Assembly: GCA_021299695.1 (NCBI GenBank)
Contig: JAJTEK010000001.1
Location: 1 to 64,000, forward strand
Direction of reading: 5' to 3'
Length of the DNA stretch: 64,000 nucleotides
Source: Pirellula sp.
GTDB taxonomy: Bacteria; Planctomycetota; Planctomycetia; Pirellulales; Pirellulaceae
This document shows positions 19,532 through 28,830 of this stretch, in pieces. The notes under the pieces are model-generated. The model saw nothing but the letters and a program-made list of their open reading frames with translations, had not been told where the DNA came from and did no database searches. The position numbers were made by a program, and so were the translations under genes. Position 1 is the first letter of the stretch, and each line of letters opens with the position of its first letter.

Positions 19532-20614
19532 ATGACCGATCTTGAACTTCATCAGCAATTGCAAAAGGCCTTGGACTCGTTCAAGGATCCCGAAACGGCC
19601 AGGCCGCTGTCCAAGACCGGACAAGTCACCGATTGGGTCGTTGCAAACGGTCATGCCAAGTGCAAACTGTGCCTTACCTCGATGGTCTCTGCGATTGCTC
19701 CTGAAGTCGCCGAGCGACTCAAGTCCCATCTGCACAGTCAAGTCCCAGGACTCGTGTCGATCGACATTGCGCTCGATCGCTTCGATCGCCCTGCTCAACC
19801 ACTCGGGCAAATCGGGTTGACGGCCAAGGTCGCGATCGCCGTGGCGGCTGGCAAAGGGGGAGTCGGCAAAAGCACGCTTGCAGCAGCCATCGCACTGACA
19901 CTCGAGAGTTTAGGGGCCAAGGTAGGATTGATGGATGCGGATATCTACGGTCCTAGCGTTCCACACCTGCTCGGACTCGAAGGACGCCCTCAGATCGCAG
20001 ATTCCAAAATACAGCCGATCCGCTCAGGAACCATGCCGGTTATGTCGATGGGATTTCTCATCGAGCGCGACCAAGCGGTCGCTTGGAGAGGTCCGATGCT
20101 CAACGGATCTATCACCCAGTTTCTCCGAGATACGGCTTGGGGGGATCTGGATTTTCTGATCATTGACATGCCACCAGGGACCGGTGACGTAGCGATCACA
20201 CTATCGCAATTGATCCCACTGACTGGTGCGATCATCGTGTGCACCCCCCAGGAGGTCGCTCTGCTGGATGCAGGCAAAGCGATCAGTATGTTTGAGAAAA
20301 CCAAGATCCCCATTCTCGGGGTGGTCGAAAACATGAGTGGGTTTACCGACCCAGAGACAGGAAAAACCTTCGACATCTTTGGACGGGGAGGCGCTCGGCA
20401 GAAGGCCGATGAAATCGCCGCTCCGTTTTTGGGGGAGATTCCGATCCAAATGACCCTGCGCAGCGAATCCGACGAGGGACGACTGGCCGAGGCACTCAAG
20501 GATCCAAGGATCGCAAAACCCTTTGAGGATGTCTGCCGAGCATTGGTCCGGTCGATCACTGCCCGGACGGCTGCCGATCCGCTCGGAAAGATCTCCCTAC
20601 CAGTGCTTGGTTAG
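19532..20614 (+). CDS. apbC: Mrp/ApbC-family P-loop ATPase (iron-sulfur carrier type)
   Basis: A 360-residue Mrp/NBP35-type ATPase. Residues 1-95 form a DUF59/MIP18-like domain, followed by the deviant Walker A GKGGVGKS (107-114), MDADIYGPSVPHLLG, DMPPGTGDVA and TPQEVALLDA. Such proteins bind and pass on Fe-S clusters. The usual CxxC of the C-terminal half, expected after ENMS, is replaced here by GFTDPETGK, so cluster binding at that site is doubtful. It begins 33 bases after dapL and is probably cotranscribed. Confidence 0.9.
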   Translation: MTDLELHQQLQKALDSFKDPETARPLSKTGQVTDWVVANGHAKCKLCLTSMVSAIAPEVAERLKSHLHSQVPGLVSIDIALDRFDRPAQPLGQIGLTAKVAIAVAAGKGGVGKSTLAAAIALTLESLGAKVGLMDADIYGPSVPHLLGLEGRPQIADSKIQPIRSGTMPVMSMGFLIERDQAVAWRGPMLNGSITQFLRDTAWGDLDFLIIDMPPGTGDVAITLSQLIPLTGAIIVCTPQEVALLDAGKAISMFEKTKIPILGVVENMSGFTDPETGKTFDIFGRGGARQKADEIAAPFLGEIPIQMTLRSESDEGRLAEALKDPRIAKPFEDVCRALVRSITARTAADPLGKISLPVLG

Positions 20615-20665
20615 TACTAACCCGCTTGATGGCTCACAGTGCAACGCAACCCGTTAGCAATTCGA

Positions 20666-21841
20666 TCAATCGATTGGCTCTTGCTCGATCGCGATTGCAA
20701 CGGCTTCCCCTCCCCCAATGCATAAACTGGCTACCCCTGTGCGCTTTCCGTACCGTTCCATCGCATGCATCAGCGTCACAAGAATACGTGTACCGCTGCA
20801 TCCGATCGGGTGCCCCAAGGCAATCGCTCCCCCATGGACATTGACTCGCTCAGGTGCAAGGCCCAGTTGATCAACGCAAGCGATGACTTGGGCCGCGAAC
20901 GCTTCGTTGATCTCAAACAAATCGACCTCCTTTGGCGCAAGGTCCGCGTATCGGCAGACCTTGCGAATCGCCTCAACCGGTGCAGTAAATAGTTCCGCTG
21001 GACTCTGGCTGTGCTGGGCACAAGCCAAGACTCTAAACGAGCTCTGACTCGATAGCGTTCGGCGTAGAGGCTCATCGACGACCAAAAGACTCGCAGCACC
21101 GTCGGCAAGCCCTGATGCATTCCCCGCTGTGACCGAACCTGAGGAACCGAAGGCAGGTTTGAGCTTTGCTAATTTTTCTAACGATGTGTCCTGGCGAGGA
21201 CAAGCATCGTGTCGAATCGTCGTCTTGGCATCGATGAGCACCGGTGCAATCTCTTGTTCGAAAAATCCTTGATCGGATGCGGCGCAAGCCCGCTGGTGAC
21301 TCAGCAGAGCCCAAGCGTCCTGATCCGATCGACTAACGCTTTGCTGGCAAGCCAGTCGGTCCGCATAAGTCCCCATCGCCACGTTCCCCTGGGAGCACCG
21401 CAATCCGTCCTGTTCGATCGAATCGAGCATCGCTACCGATCCGTACTTGGTTCCCATCCGACTGTTCACAAGCAAATGCGGGGCTTGGCTCATGCTCTCC
21501 ATGCCAGTAGCGATGCAAGCGCTGGCTTGCCCGCTCTGAAGCGCCCGGACGGCCAGAACCACAGCTTGAAGTCCCGATCCACATACCTTACTAACCTGCG
21601 TGCAAGTGACTTCCTCACCAAGCCCCCCCTTCAACGCAGCCTGCCTGGCAGGCGCTTGCCCAAGCCCCGCAGATAGGACGTTTCCAATCCAAAGCTCTTG
21701 AATCCTACTCGGGTCGATTCGAGTCCTTTCGATCGTTCGCCGAATGCTCACTCCAGCCAGCATCGGTGCGGGAATATTCGAAAAATCACCCAGAAACCGG
21801 CCTATCGGTGTGCGACTCGCACCCAGAATCCAAACTTTCAC
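20666..21841 (-). CDS. Acetyl-CoA C-acetyltransferase (thiolase)
   Basis: A 391-residue thiolase catalysing condensation or cleavage of acetoacetyl-CoA. It has the acyl-binding C87 in VSKVCGSGLQA, the EINEAFAAQ block, GGAIALGHPIGCSGTRI and the final GGGEAVAIAIE. Family length is normal. It is divergent from acetoacetyl-CoA synthetase across 99 bases, which suggests a shared role in acetoacetate use or storage-polymer turnover. Whether it is biosynthetic or degradative cannot be told from sequence alone. Confidence 0.93.
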   Translation of the reverse strand: MKVWILGASRTPIGRFLGDFSNIPAPMLAGVSIRRTIERTRIDPSRIQELWIGNVLSAGLGQAPARQAALKGGLGEEVTCTQVSKVCGSGLQAVVLAVRALQSGQASACIATGMESMSQAPHLLVNSRMGTKYGSVAMLDSIEQDGLRCSQGNVAMGTYADRLACQQSVSRSDQDAWALLSHQRACAASDQGFFEQEIAPVLIDAKTTIRHDACPRQDTSLEKLAKLKPAFGSSGSVTAGNASGLADGAASLLVVDEPLRRTLSSQSSFRVLACAQHSQSPAELFTAPVEAIRKVCRYADLAPKEVDLFEINEAFAAQVIACVDQLGLAPERVNVHGGAIALGHPIGCSGTRILVTLMHAMERYGKRTGVASLCIGGGEAVAIAIEQEPID

Positions 21842-21940
21842 AGCAATGCACCTTCTCGAAAACAGATCAAAAGTTTAACTTATTGTAACGACAAGCTGGA
21901 CACGCGATCACGAATCCCCTGTTGAATTAGGAATCCGTTG

Positions 21941-24052
21941 GTGACTGTAAACGAATTTCCAATCGACTCAAGCCAAGACACGGCAGGCAAACCAGCCAGT
22001 TTGCAGCCAGAGCTGGAGCTTTGGAGACCGACGGCCGCTCGGATCGAACAATCGCATTTGAACCGCTTTCTTCGACGCCTCAGCGATGACGGGCTCTGGA
22101 AAGGTCCTGAGCTTACCGAAGATGCGATCGCCAATCGCTCGGTGTTCGATCAACTTCATCGATGGGCTCTGGAGCATTCAGGTCTGTTTTGGGAAAGGGT
22201 CTGGGAGTACGGCCAATTGCGAGGGGAGCTCGGCCCGATCCAGACCAACGGATCGCTCCGTGCCTCGGACCGTCGATTTTTTCCCCAGGGCGCATTGAAT
22301 TTTGCAGAGAACTTGCTCAAGCCCGATTCGTTCGCTCCTTTAGATCCCAGCCGCATGGAATCCCCCGCGCCTCCGGCGCTGGTCGCACTCGATGAGACGT
22401 TGCAGATACAAACTCTCTCCCGGGACCAACTGGCCAAGCGGGTCTATCAATTGGCCAGGTGCTTGGGCTCCTTGGGGGTACATCGCGGGGATTGCGTCGC
22501 AGGGGTGATGCCCAACTCGATCGAAGCGCTGGTGGGCTTCTTGGCCAGCAGTGCGATCGGAGCCGTCTGGACCTGTTGTTCTCCAGAGTTCGGCGACGAT
22601 GCGATTGTCGATCGGTTTGCACAAACCAACCCGAAATTGCTCATCTACGCAACGGTATCGAGGTATCAGGGAAAGCGTTTCGATCAGCGGGCTAGAATCG
22701 CGTCGATCGAGCGTCGACTTGAGAGTTTACAAGCGACGCTGATTGTTGAAAACGATGAGGGTATCGCGAACCTGGACGCATCGGATCGAGCTTGGAGAAC
22801 CTCGCAGATCGCGACGATTTGGTATCGGGATATTCTCAAGACCGAGTCGAGCGAACCGATTCGCTTCGAGCGGTTTGCCTTCAATCACCCTCTGTACATT
22901 TTGTATTCCTCGGGAACGACCGGCGCGCCCAAGTGCATCGTGCACGGAGCGGGAGGAACGCTGCTTCAACATGTCAAAGAGCATCAATTGCACAGCGACA
23001 TCCATCCGCAGGATCGCCTCTTCTATTTCACGACCACCGGTTGGATGATGTGGAATTGGCTCGCAAGTGCTCTGGCATCCGATGCGACGATCTTTCTCTA
23101 CGACGGTTCCCCTGTCTACCCGGACTATGGGGTGTTATGGCGGATGGCCCAGGAGCATCGCATCACCCATTTCGGTGCCAGCGCACGTTATTATGCAGCT
23201 TTGGAAAAACAGCCGTTTGTCCCGAATGCCAACGGCAATACCGATTCGATTCGGGTATTGCTCTCGACAGGTTCGCCGCTGCTGCCAGAGCAATTCGGCT
23301 GGCTCTATCGATCGGTCAGCAAGGACATGCATCTGGCCTCGATCTCGGGTGGCACAGACATCGTTTCATGCTTCGCTTTGGGCAATCCAACAATCCCAGT
23401 TGTCTCTGGTCAAATTCAGTCGAAGGGACTTGGGATGGACGTACGGATTGTCGATGAGCATGGCTCGAAGCTGCTCGGAGTGCCGGGCGAATTGGTCTGT
23501 GCCAATGCCGTTCCCAGCATGCCACTTGGGTTTTGGAACGATCCGGACAACGTCCGGTATCGAAGTACCTACTGGGAACGTTACGAGGAGATGTGGTGGC
23601 ATGGGGATTGGGCCATGGAAACCGAATCGGGAGGCATGATCATCTACGGCCGTTCCGACTCGACCTTGAACCCTGGTGGGGTTCGGATCGGGACGGCTGA
23701 GATTTATAGGCAACTTGAAGCCTTTCCCGAAATTCTCGAATCGGTCGCGACGGCCAAAAAAGAGGATGGTGATGAAAAAATCGCATTGTTCATCAAACTG
23801 AACAAGCCCTCAGCACAGGACTCTCTGGCCAACCCGGATTTCATCGACCGAATCAAACGTCGGATCCGACTCCAATGCTCTCCAAGGCACGTTCCTGCTT
23901 GGATTGTCCCGGTCGAGGACTTGCCCAAAACCATGAATGGTAAAATCTCAGAAATCGCCGTTCGCAATGCGATCAGCGGAATCAGAATCGGAAATGCCGG
24001 GGCACTTGCAAACCCCGAATGCCTAGTTTTCTTTCAAAACTGGAAGCCTTGA
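21941..24052 (+). CDS. aacS: Acetoacetyl-CoA synthetase (acetoacetate-CoA ligase)
   Basis: Activates acetoacetate to acetoacetyl-CoA with ATP. The product is about 703 residues and belongs to the AMP-forming ligase family: YSSGTTGAPKCIVHG (ATP loop), TTGWMMWNWL, ISGGTDIVSCF, WWHGDWAME, YGRSDSTLNPGGVRIGTAEIYR and the catalytic Lys region LPKTMNGKISE near the C-terminus. The N-terminal PTAARIEQSHLNRF block is specific to AacS. Two starts are possible, TTG at 21938 and GTG at 21941; AGGA at 21929-21932 fits GTG slightly better (eight-base gap). It is divergent from the thiolase gene, a sensible pair for acetoacetate metabolism. Confidence 0.92.
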   Translation: MTVNEFPIDSSQDTAGKPASLQPELELWRPTAARIEQSHLNRFLRRLSDDGLWKGPELTEDAIANRSVFDQLHRWALEHSGLFWERVWEYGQLRGELGPIQTNGSLRASDRRFFPQGALNFAENLLKPDSFAPLDPSRMESPAPPALVALDETLQIQTLSRDQLAKRVYQLARCLGSLGVHRGDCVAGVMPNSIEALVGFLASSAIGAVWTCCSPEFGDDAIVDRFAQTNPKLLIYATVSRYQGKRFDQRARIASIERRLESLQATLIVENDEGIANLDASDRAWRTSQIATIWYRDILKTESSEPIRFERFAFNHPLYILYSSGTTGAPKCIVHGAGGTLLQHVKEHQLHSDIHPQDRLFYFTTTGWMMWNWLASALASDATIFLYDGSPVYPDYGVLWRMAQEHRITHFGASARYYAALEKQPFVPNANGNTDSIRVLLSTGSPLLPEQFGWLYRSVSKDMHLASISGGTDIVSCFALGNPTIPVVSGQIQSKGLGMDVRIVDEHGSKLLGVPGELVCANAVPSMPLGFWNDPDNVRYRSTYWERYEEMWWHGDWAMETESGGMIIYGRSDSTLNPGGVRIGTAEIYRQLEAFPEILESVATAKKEDGDEKIALFIKLNKPSAQDSLANPDFIDRIKRRIRLQCSPRHVPAWIVPVEDLPKTMNGKISEIAVRNAISGIRIGNAGALANPECLVFFQNWKP

Positions 24053-24077
24053 CCAACCACTTTTAGGACTAAATCTC

Positions 24078-25187
24078 ATGAGCAAAAAAGATGACATGCC
24101 CATCCGCAAGATCGATCATGTCCGATTCTTCGTAGGCAATGCACGGCAGTCGGCATACTTCTATCGCAACGCCTATGGCTTTGACGTCGTGGCCTATGCC
24201 GGTTTGGAAACCAAGGTCAAGAACGAGGCAGGCTATGTGCTCAAACAAGGTGGAATTCACTTTGTGATGATCTCTCCCTTGCGCGCCAGCCACCCAGACT
24301 CCAAGCGATTGATTCAACATGGCGACGGAGTCTCGGACATCGCGCTGCAAGTTGACGATGTCCAAAGAGCCTATGGAATGGCCATCGAACGAGGCGCGAT
24401 CGGGGTGCTCGAACCCCAAAGCACCCAGGACGCCTACGGCATCTACGAACACGCAACCATCCAAGCTTACGGTGATACCACCCACACATTCGTCAATCGG
24501 GATCGCTACCACGGCGCTTTCGCTCCAGGCTTCGACCCGATCGACCCCTCGAGATACAACCCGGCAACCTATCACTCAACCGGATTGCTTGCCATCGATC
24601 ATATCGTCGGAAACGTCGAAGAAGGACGCATGGACCAGTGGGTCGAGTTCTATCGCCGTGTGCTCGGCTTTGAACAACTTGTATCCTTCGACGATAAAGA
24701 TATTTCGACAGAGTATTCGGCATTGATGTCCAAGGTCGTCGAGGGTGGAAGGGGTCGAATCAAGTTCCCGATCAACGAACCGGCCAGCGGCAAACGACGC
24801 AGCCAAATCGAAGAGTACATCGACTTCTACGGTGGGGCGGGGGTCCAACACATCGCCCTGGCGACCAACGACATCATCAAGACAGTCCGAGCTCTGCGTG
24901 ACAACGATGTCTCCTTTTTGCGTGTTCCCCGGACCTACTACGATACGCTCAAGGATCGAATCGGTTCGATCAAAGAGGACATCGAAGAACTTGCCGAACT
25001 TGGAATCCTGGTCGATCGCGACGACGAAGGCTACATGCTGCAAATCTTTACCAAGCCCGTTCAGGACCGACCCACGCTGTTCTTTGAAATCATCCAGCGC
25101 GAGGGGGCCAAAAGCTTCGGTAAAGGGAACTTCAAAGCCCTCTTCCAAGCGATCGAGCGGGAGCAAGAGATCCGAGGGACGCTCTAA
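24078..25187 (+). CDS. hppD: 4-hydroxyphenylpyruvate dioxygenase
   Basis: Fe(II) dioxygenase converting 4-hydroxyphenylpyruvate to homogentisate in tyrosine degradation. The 369-residue protein has two vicinal-oxygen-chelate halves. The iron ligands can be placed at H175 (AIDHIVGN), H258 (GVQHIALATNDI) and E337 (LFFEIIQREGA), and the N-terminal IDHVRFFVGNARQSAYFYRN block is typical. It starts 25 bases after aacS. Since tyrosine breakdown yields acetoacetate, grouping with aacS and the thiolase makes a coherent catabolic unit, although homogentisate dioxygenase is not here. Confidence 0.95.
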   Translation: MSKKDDMPIRKIDHVRFFVGNARQSAYFYRNAYGFDVVAYAGLETKVKNEAGYVLKQGGIHFVMISPLRASHPDSKRLIQHGDGVSDIALQVDDVQRAYGMAIERGAIGVLEPQSTQDAYGIYEHATIQAYGDTTHTFVNRDRYHGAFAPGFDPIDPSRYNPATYHSTGLLAIDHIVGNVEEGRMDQWVEFYRRVLGFEQLVSFDDKDISTEYSALMSKVVEGGRGRIKFPINEPASGKRRSQIEEYIDFYGGAGVQHIALATNDIIKTVRALRDNDVSFLRVPRTYYDTLKDRIGSIKEDIEELAELGILVDRDDEGYMLQIFTKPVQDRPTLFFEIIQREGAKSFGKGNFKALFQAIEREQEIRGTL

Positions 25188-25591
25188 CGTCCCATTGGAT
25201 TCAGAGCTATATTGTCAGAGTAATACAGTTGTTCGTGCCTCGCATCGGATTTCGTCGTACTCGTACTCAGCGAGGCGGTACTCAGTGAAACGGTACTCGT
25301 ACTCGATGGCTGTTTGAACTGCGGCGATGCCGATCGTTGATCGAAGAGGTTCGCGGTAACTTGCGGACCAATAGGTCGGATTGCTACACTAGGTCACTTC
25401 GAGTACGAGTACGAGTACCGCGATGCTGAGTACGAGTACGAGAAGAAGCACGAACAAAGCATTGGACCGAAGTGCTCGATCGAGCGTTTTTGATTTGTGT
25501 AAAGTCCCCTCATCGAACTCGGTCAATGTGTGTCGGTATCCAACGCCCCTGACGCCCAATTCAGCCCCCAACCTCGAACCGAACTCGTGCC
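25188..25591. repeat. Nested inverted repeat of GAGTAC words
   Basis: The 404 bases between hppD and the DUF1501 gene hold no credible gene. Bases 25255-25271 and 25425-25441 are a 17-base inverted pair, with arm GCTGAGTACGAGTACGA. Inside it, 25291-25305 and 25406-25420 form a 15-base inverted pair, with arm CGAGTACGAGTACCG. The arms are nested in register and enclose a spacer of about 100 bases, so a long interrupted hairpin or cruciform is possible. The words are six-base GAGTAC iterations, so short reading frames across them give low-complexity repeats and are not genes. Confidence 0.75.
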
Positions 25592-27058
25592 ATGTCTCCA
25601 AATCCGAACCGTGAACCGCAATCGACCGTCGAAGTCCGGCGCGATTGGCTCTTGCGCGCAGGGATGGGACTCGGCACGATCGCCTTGGCGGATGTTTTGC
25701 ATCGAGATCGAGCTTTCGCCGACCAAGGGATACCAAGTTCCGGTATTCTCAATCCCACGCACCATCGACCGACGGCCAAGCGCGTCATTTACCTTTTCAT
25801 GGCCGGGGGGCCTTCGCAACTCGAAACCTTCGACTACAAACCGCTGCTCAACGAGCGACAAGGCCAACCGCTGCCCGACTCGGTCCGAGCAGGCCAAAGA
25901 CTCACCGGGATGTCAGGCAATCAAGCGACCCTACCTTTGGCAGGCTCGATCTTTACGTTCAAACAACATGGCAAAAGTGGGGCTTGGGTCAGCGAGCTGC
26001 TGCCCCAGACGGCCAAGTATGTCGACGACATGGCAATCCTACGCTCGATGACCACCGAGGCGATCAATCACGACCCGGCAATCACTTTTTTACAGACAGG
26101 CAACCAGATTTCAGGTCGCCCGAGCATGGGCGCTTGGATGCACTACGGACTAGGGAGCGACAATGAAAACCTTCCGAGTTTCGTCGTCTTGATCACGAAA
26201 GGTAAGGTAGATCAGCCGTTGTACTCTCGCCTCTGGGGCTCAGGGTTTCTCCCGGCCCGCTACCAAGGAGTTCAGTTCCGGTCCGGCAAAGAACCCGTAC
26301 TCTACCTTACGAACCCACCGGGGATCGACGCGGCAAGTCGCCGACAGATGCTCGACCGGCTCAAGCAATTGCATGAGGTCCAGGCCGAGCGGACTGCCGA
26401 CCCGGAACTCACAGCCCGGATCGCTCAGTACGAGATGGCTTACCGCATGCAAACCAGCGTACCGGAGGTCACCGATCTATCGACCGAGAGCCAATCGACG
26501 TTGGACCGCTATGGCGACCAAGCCAAAACTCCGGGAACTTTTGCTGCAAATTGTTTGCTTGCGCGTCGGCTGGCCGAACGCGGGGTGAAATTCATCCAGT
26601 TGTACCATCAGGGATGGGACCATCATGGCGGGGTGCCAGGCGGGATGCGAACCCAGTGCTCAGAGACCGACCAACCCACTGGAGCTTTGCTAGAGGACTT
26701 GAAGGATCGCGGGATGCTCGACGACACCTTGGTGGTCTGGGGCGGGGAGTTTGGTCGAACGAATTACTCTCAGGGCAAGCTTACGGCGGACAATTATGGA
26801 AGAGATCACCATCCGAGATGTTTCACGATGTGGATGGCAGGAGGAGGGGTCCAAGGGGGTGTGGTTTACGGGGAAACATGTCCTTTTGGGTACAACATCG
26901 TAGAGAATCCGGTCCATGTTCGTGATTTCCACGCCACGCTTCTCCATGCATTGGGAATCGATCACGAGCGTTTCACCGCCAAATTTCAGGGTCTCGATGC
27001 GCGCCTAACAGGCGTCGACCCGGCTCGCGTGGTAAGCGAAATCCTCAAAAAAGCTTAG
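25592..27058 (+). CDS. DUF1501 domain-containing protein
   Basis: A 488-residue exported protein of the large planctomycete DUF1501 family, related to alkaline-phosphatase/sulfatase folds. The N-terminus carries a twin-arginine-like leader (VRRDWLLRAGMGLGTIALADVL, residues 15-36). Family blocks are VIYLFMAGGPSQLETFDYKP, TEAINHDPAITFLQTG, GRPSMGAWMHYGLGS, KFIQLYHQGWDHHG, VWGGEFGRTNYSQG, GRDHHPRCFTMWMAGGG and HVRDFHATLLHALGID. It is usually encoded beside a DUF1549/DUF1553 cytochrome-like partner, which is missing here. Its biochemical role is unknown. Confidence 0.92.
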   Translation: MSPNPNREPQSTVEVRRDWLLRAGMGLGTIALADVLHRDRAFADQGIPSSGILNPTHHRPTAKRVIYLFMAGGPSQLETFDYKPLLNERQGQPLPDSVRAGQRLTGMSGNQATLPLAGSIFTFKQHGKSGAWVSELLPQTAKYVDDMAILRSMTTEAINHDPAITFLQTGNQISGRPSMGAWMHYGLGSDNENLPSFVVLITKGKVDQPLYSRLWGSGFLPARYQGVQFRSGKEPVLYLTNPPGIDAASRRQMLDRLKQLHEVQAERTADPELTARIAQYEMAYRMQTSVPEVTDLSTESQSTLDRYGDQAKTPGTFAANCLLARRLAERGVKFIQLYHQGWDHHGGVPGGMRTQCSETDQPTGALLEDLKDRGMLDDTLVVWGGEFGRTNYSQGKLTADNYGRDHHPRCFTMWMAGGGVQGGVVYGETCPFGYNIVENPVHVRDFHATLLHALGIDHERFTAKFQGLDARLTGVDPARVVSEILKKA

Positions 27059-27110
27059 CAGCCACATATACCAATAGCGCCGTCCGAGGCTTAAAGGGCG
27101 GCGGCTCCCA

Positions 27111-27617
27111 GTGTAGAGCTATTGTCCCCAATAGCTCTACACGACGCGCAAGCGGAGGCGTCTTACGGTTTTTTCTGGGCTGGTGGTCTTACGGGTCGCG
27201 CGGTCTTATCGCGCCGATCGATTGGGGACAATCGATCTACCATGCAAGAGGCATCCCCCAGTGTAGAGCTATTGTCCCCAATAGCTCTACACGACGCGCA
27301 AGCGGAGGTGTCTTACGGTTTTTTTCTGGGCTGGTGGTCTTACAGGTCGCGCGGTCTTATCGCTCCGATCGATTGGGGACAATCGATCTACCATGCAACC
27401 ATGCAAGAGGCATCCCCCAGTGTAGAGCTATTGTCCCCAATAGCTCTACACGACGCGCAAGCGGAGGCGTCTTACGGTTTTTTCTGAGCTGGTGGTCTTA
27501 CAGGTCGCGCGGTCTTATCGCGCCGATCGATTGGGGACAATCGATCTACCATGCAAGAGGCATCCCCAGTGTAGAGCTATTGTCCCCAATGGCTCTACAC
27601 GACGCGCAAGCGGAGGC
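27111..27617. repeat. Tandem array of about 150-bp units, each with two perfect hairpins
   Basis: Four copies begin at 27111, 27261, 27420 and 27569 (steps 150, 159, 149); the last is cut off at 27617. Hairpin 1 (27111-27142, 27261-27292, 27420-27451, 27569-27600) has 14-base arms starting GTGTAGAGCTATTG around a TCCC loop; the last copy has one changed base. Hairpin 2 (27216-27237, 27367-27388, 27525-27546) has arms GATCGATTG around GGGA. The central ATTGTCCCCAAT of hairpin 1 is the exact reverse complement of the centre of hairpin 2. The array lies tail-to-tail between the DUF1501 gene and dprA and ends one base before the dprA stop codon. Open frames through it come from the repeat and are not genes. 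Confidence 0.9.
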
Positions 27618-27618
27618 C

Positions 27619-28830
27619 TTAACTCCATTTTCGAGCATAGCTGCGGCCACCGGTCCGTCGGATCGCTGATTTGAGCTCCAGGACGCTCAAGGTGCTTAGC
27701 ACCTGCGAGACGGCCAGGTTGGTGCGTTGGACGATCCGATCGATATCGGTTGGCAAGACATCGATCGATTGGAGGACCGTTTTCTCGATCTCGTTCAATA
27801 CCAGTTCCTTGGGTTGTTGGACAATTTGGCCAGAGCTGAGTTTGGCACTTTTTGAAAGAGGTCCAAGGTGCTCAAGGATATCTTCGGCATCTTGGACCAG
27901 CAGTGCGCCGTCGCGGATCAGGCGGTTCGAGCCGCGGGCTGTCGGCGCGCAGGCTTGGCCAGGAACCGCGAAGACATCCCGCCCCTGCTCGCCGGCGTGG
28001 CGAGCGGTGATCAGTGAACCAGACCGTTCGGCAGCTTCGACGACGACGACCCCGAGGCTCAGTCCGCTGATGATGCGATTTCGCTGGGGGAAAACCCCTG
28101 GTTTGGGTTTAGCCAACGGCGGCGTTTCGCTGACCAGGGCACCTTGGCTGCGAATTTTCTTCGCTAAATCCTTGTGCTCTGGCGGGTAGATTTCCGTCAA
28201 GCTACTACCGAGTACCGCGATGGTTCGCCCCGAGGACTCCAGCGCCGATCGATGGCACACTCCGTCGATTCCGCGTGCCAGACCGCTGACGACCGTGCAT
28301 CCGTAGGAGCAAAGGCCTCGGGTAAGGCGTTCGGCCATGAGACGGCCGTAAGCCGTCGCGTGACGGGTTCCGACCATGCCGACCGATAGGGCATCTTCAG
28401 GTTGAAAGTCGCCTTGAAGGTACAGCACCAACGGGGGATTGCTGATCTCGGAAAGTAGGCTGGGAATCCGCGGATCGCCAGGGAAAAGCAGATCTATATG
28501 CTGCTCTTTGCAGATTTTTAAGACCTCGGTCGCATAAACACCAGACGCCGGATCACGGATGGCCGAAGCGATCTTTGGGCCGACTCGTTCGACTTGACTC
28601 AATTGCCCCAAGGTCGCATTAAGCACCCTTGAAGCGTTTCCAAAACATTGGATCAGCCTGCACATGGTCCGATATCCGACCCCATCGACCAGCGATAAAC
28701 GCAGAAAAGCATCTTGGTCCTCAAGGGGCACACACCCGAGCGTATCGGCAGAAATGCCCGATTCGCACCCTTGGGAATCCACCTCATCGAATTCCGTGAG
28801 CCTCTGTTGGAAATGTTCCGAATCCATCAT
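27619..28830 (-). CDS. dprA: DNA-processing protein DprA
   Basis: Loads RecA onto incoming single-stranded DNA during natural transformation. The 403-residue protein has an N-terminal helix-hairpin-helix/SAM-like region (about 40-110), the Rossmann-like DprA domain with VGMVGTRHATAYGR, VVSGLARGIDGVCHRSAL, PQRNRIISGLS, VVVEAAERSGSLITARHAGEQGRDVFAVPG and GSNRLIRDGA, and a C-terminal winged helix (ETVLQSIDVLPTDIDRIV analogue). The length is usual. Its 3' end abuts the hairpin repeat array, and its 5' side is divergent from the PEP-CTERM gene. Confidence 0.96.
   Translation of the reverse strand: MMDSEHFQQRLTEFDEVDSQGCESGISADTLGCVPLEDQDAFLRLSLVDGVGYRTMCRLIQCFGNASRVLNATLGQLSQVERVGPKIASAIRDPASGVYATEVLKICKEQHIDLLFPGDPRIPSLLSEISNPPLVLYLQGDFQPEDALSVGMVGTRHATAYGRLMAERLTRGLCSYGCTVVSGLARGIDGVCHRSALESSGRTIAVLGSSLTEIYPPEHKDLAKKIRSQGALVSETPPLAKPKPGVFPQRNRIISGLSLGVVVVEAAERSGSLITARHAGEQGRDVFAVPGQACAPTARGSNRLIRDGALLVQDAEDILEHLGPLSKSAKLSSGQIVQQPKELVLNEIEKTVLQSIDVLPTDIDRIVQRTNLAVSQVLSTLSVLELKSAIRRTGGRSYARKWS

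Noticed and set aside
25389-25736. Reading frames with repeated Val-Leu or Tyr-Glu residues
   Set aside because: They simply translate the GAGTAC repeat and overlap the leader of the DUF1501 gene.
27111-27617. Possible CRISPR array
   Set aside because: The units are about 150 bases long and alike throughout, with no short repeat and unique spacer pattern and no cas genes nearby.
27122-27674. Several overlapping plus-strand reading frames with repeated protein segments
   Set aside because: They are produced by the tandem hairpin array, share its period and have no signal, domain or ribosome site; two of them run into dprA on the opposite strand.
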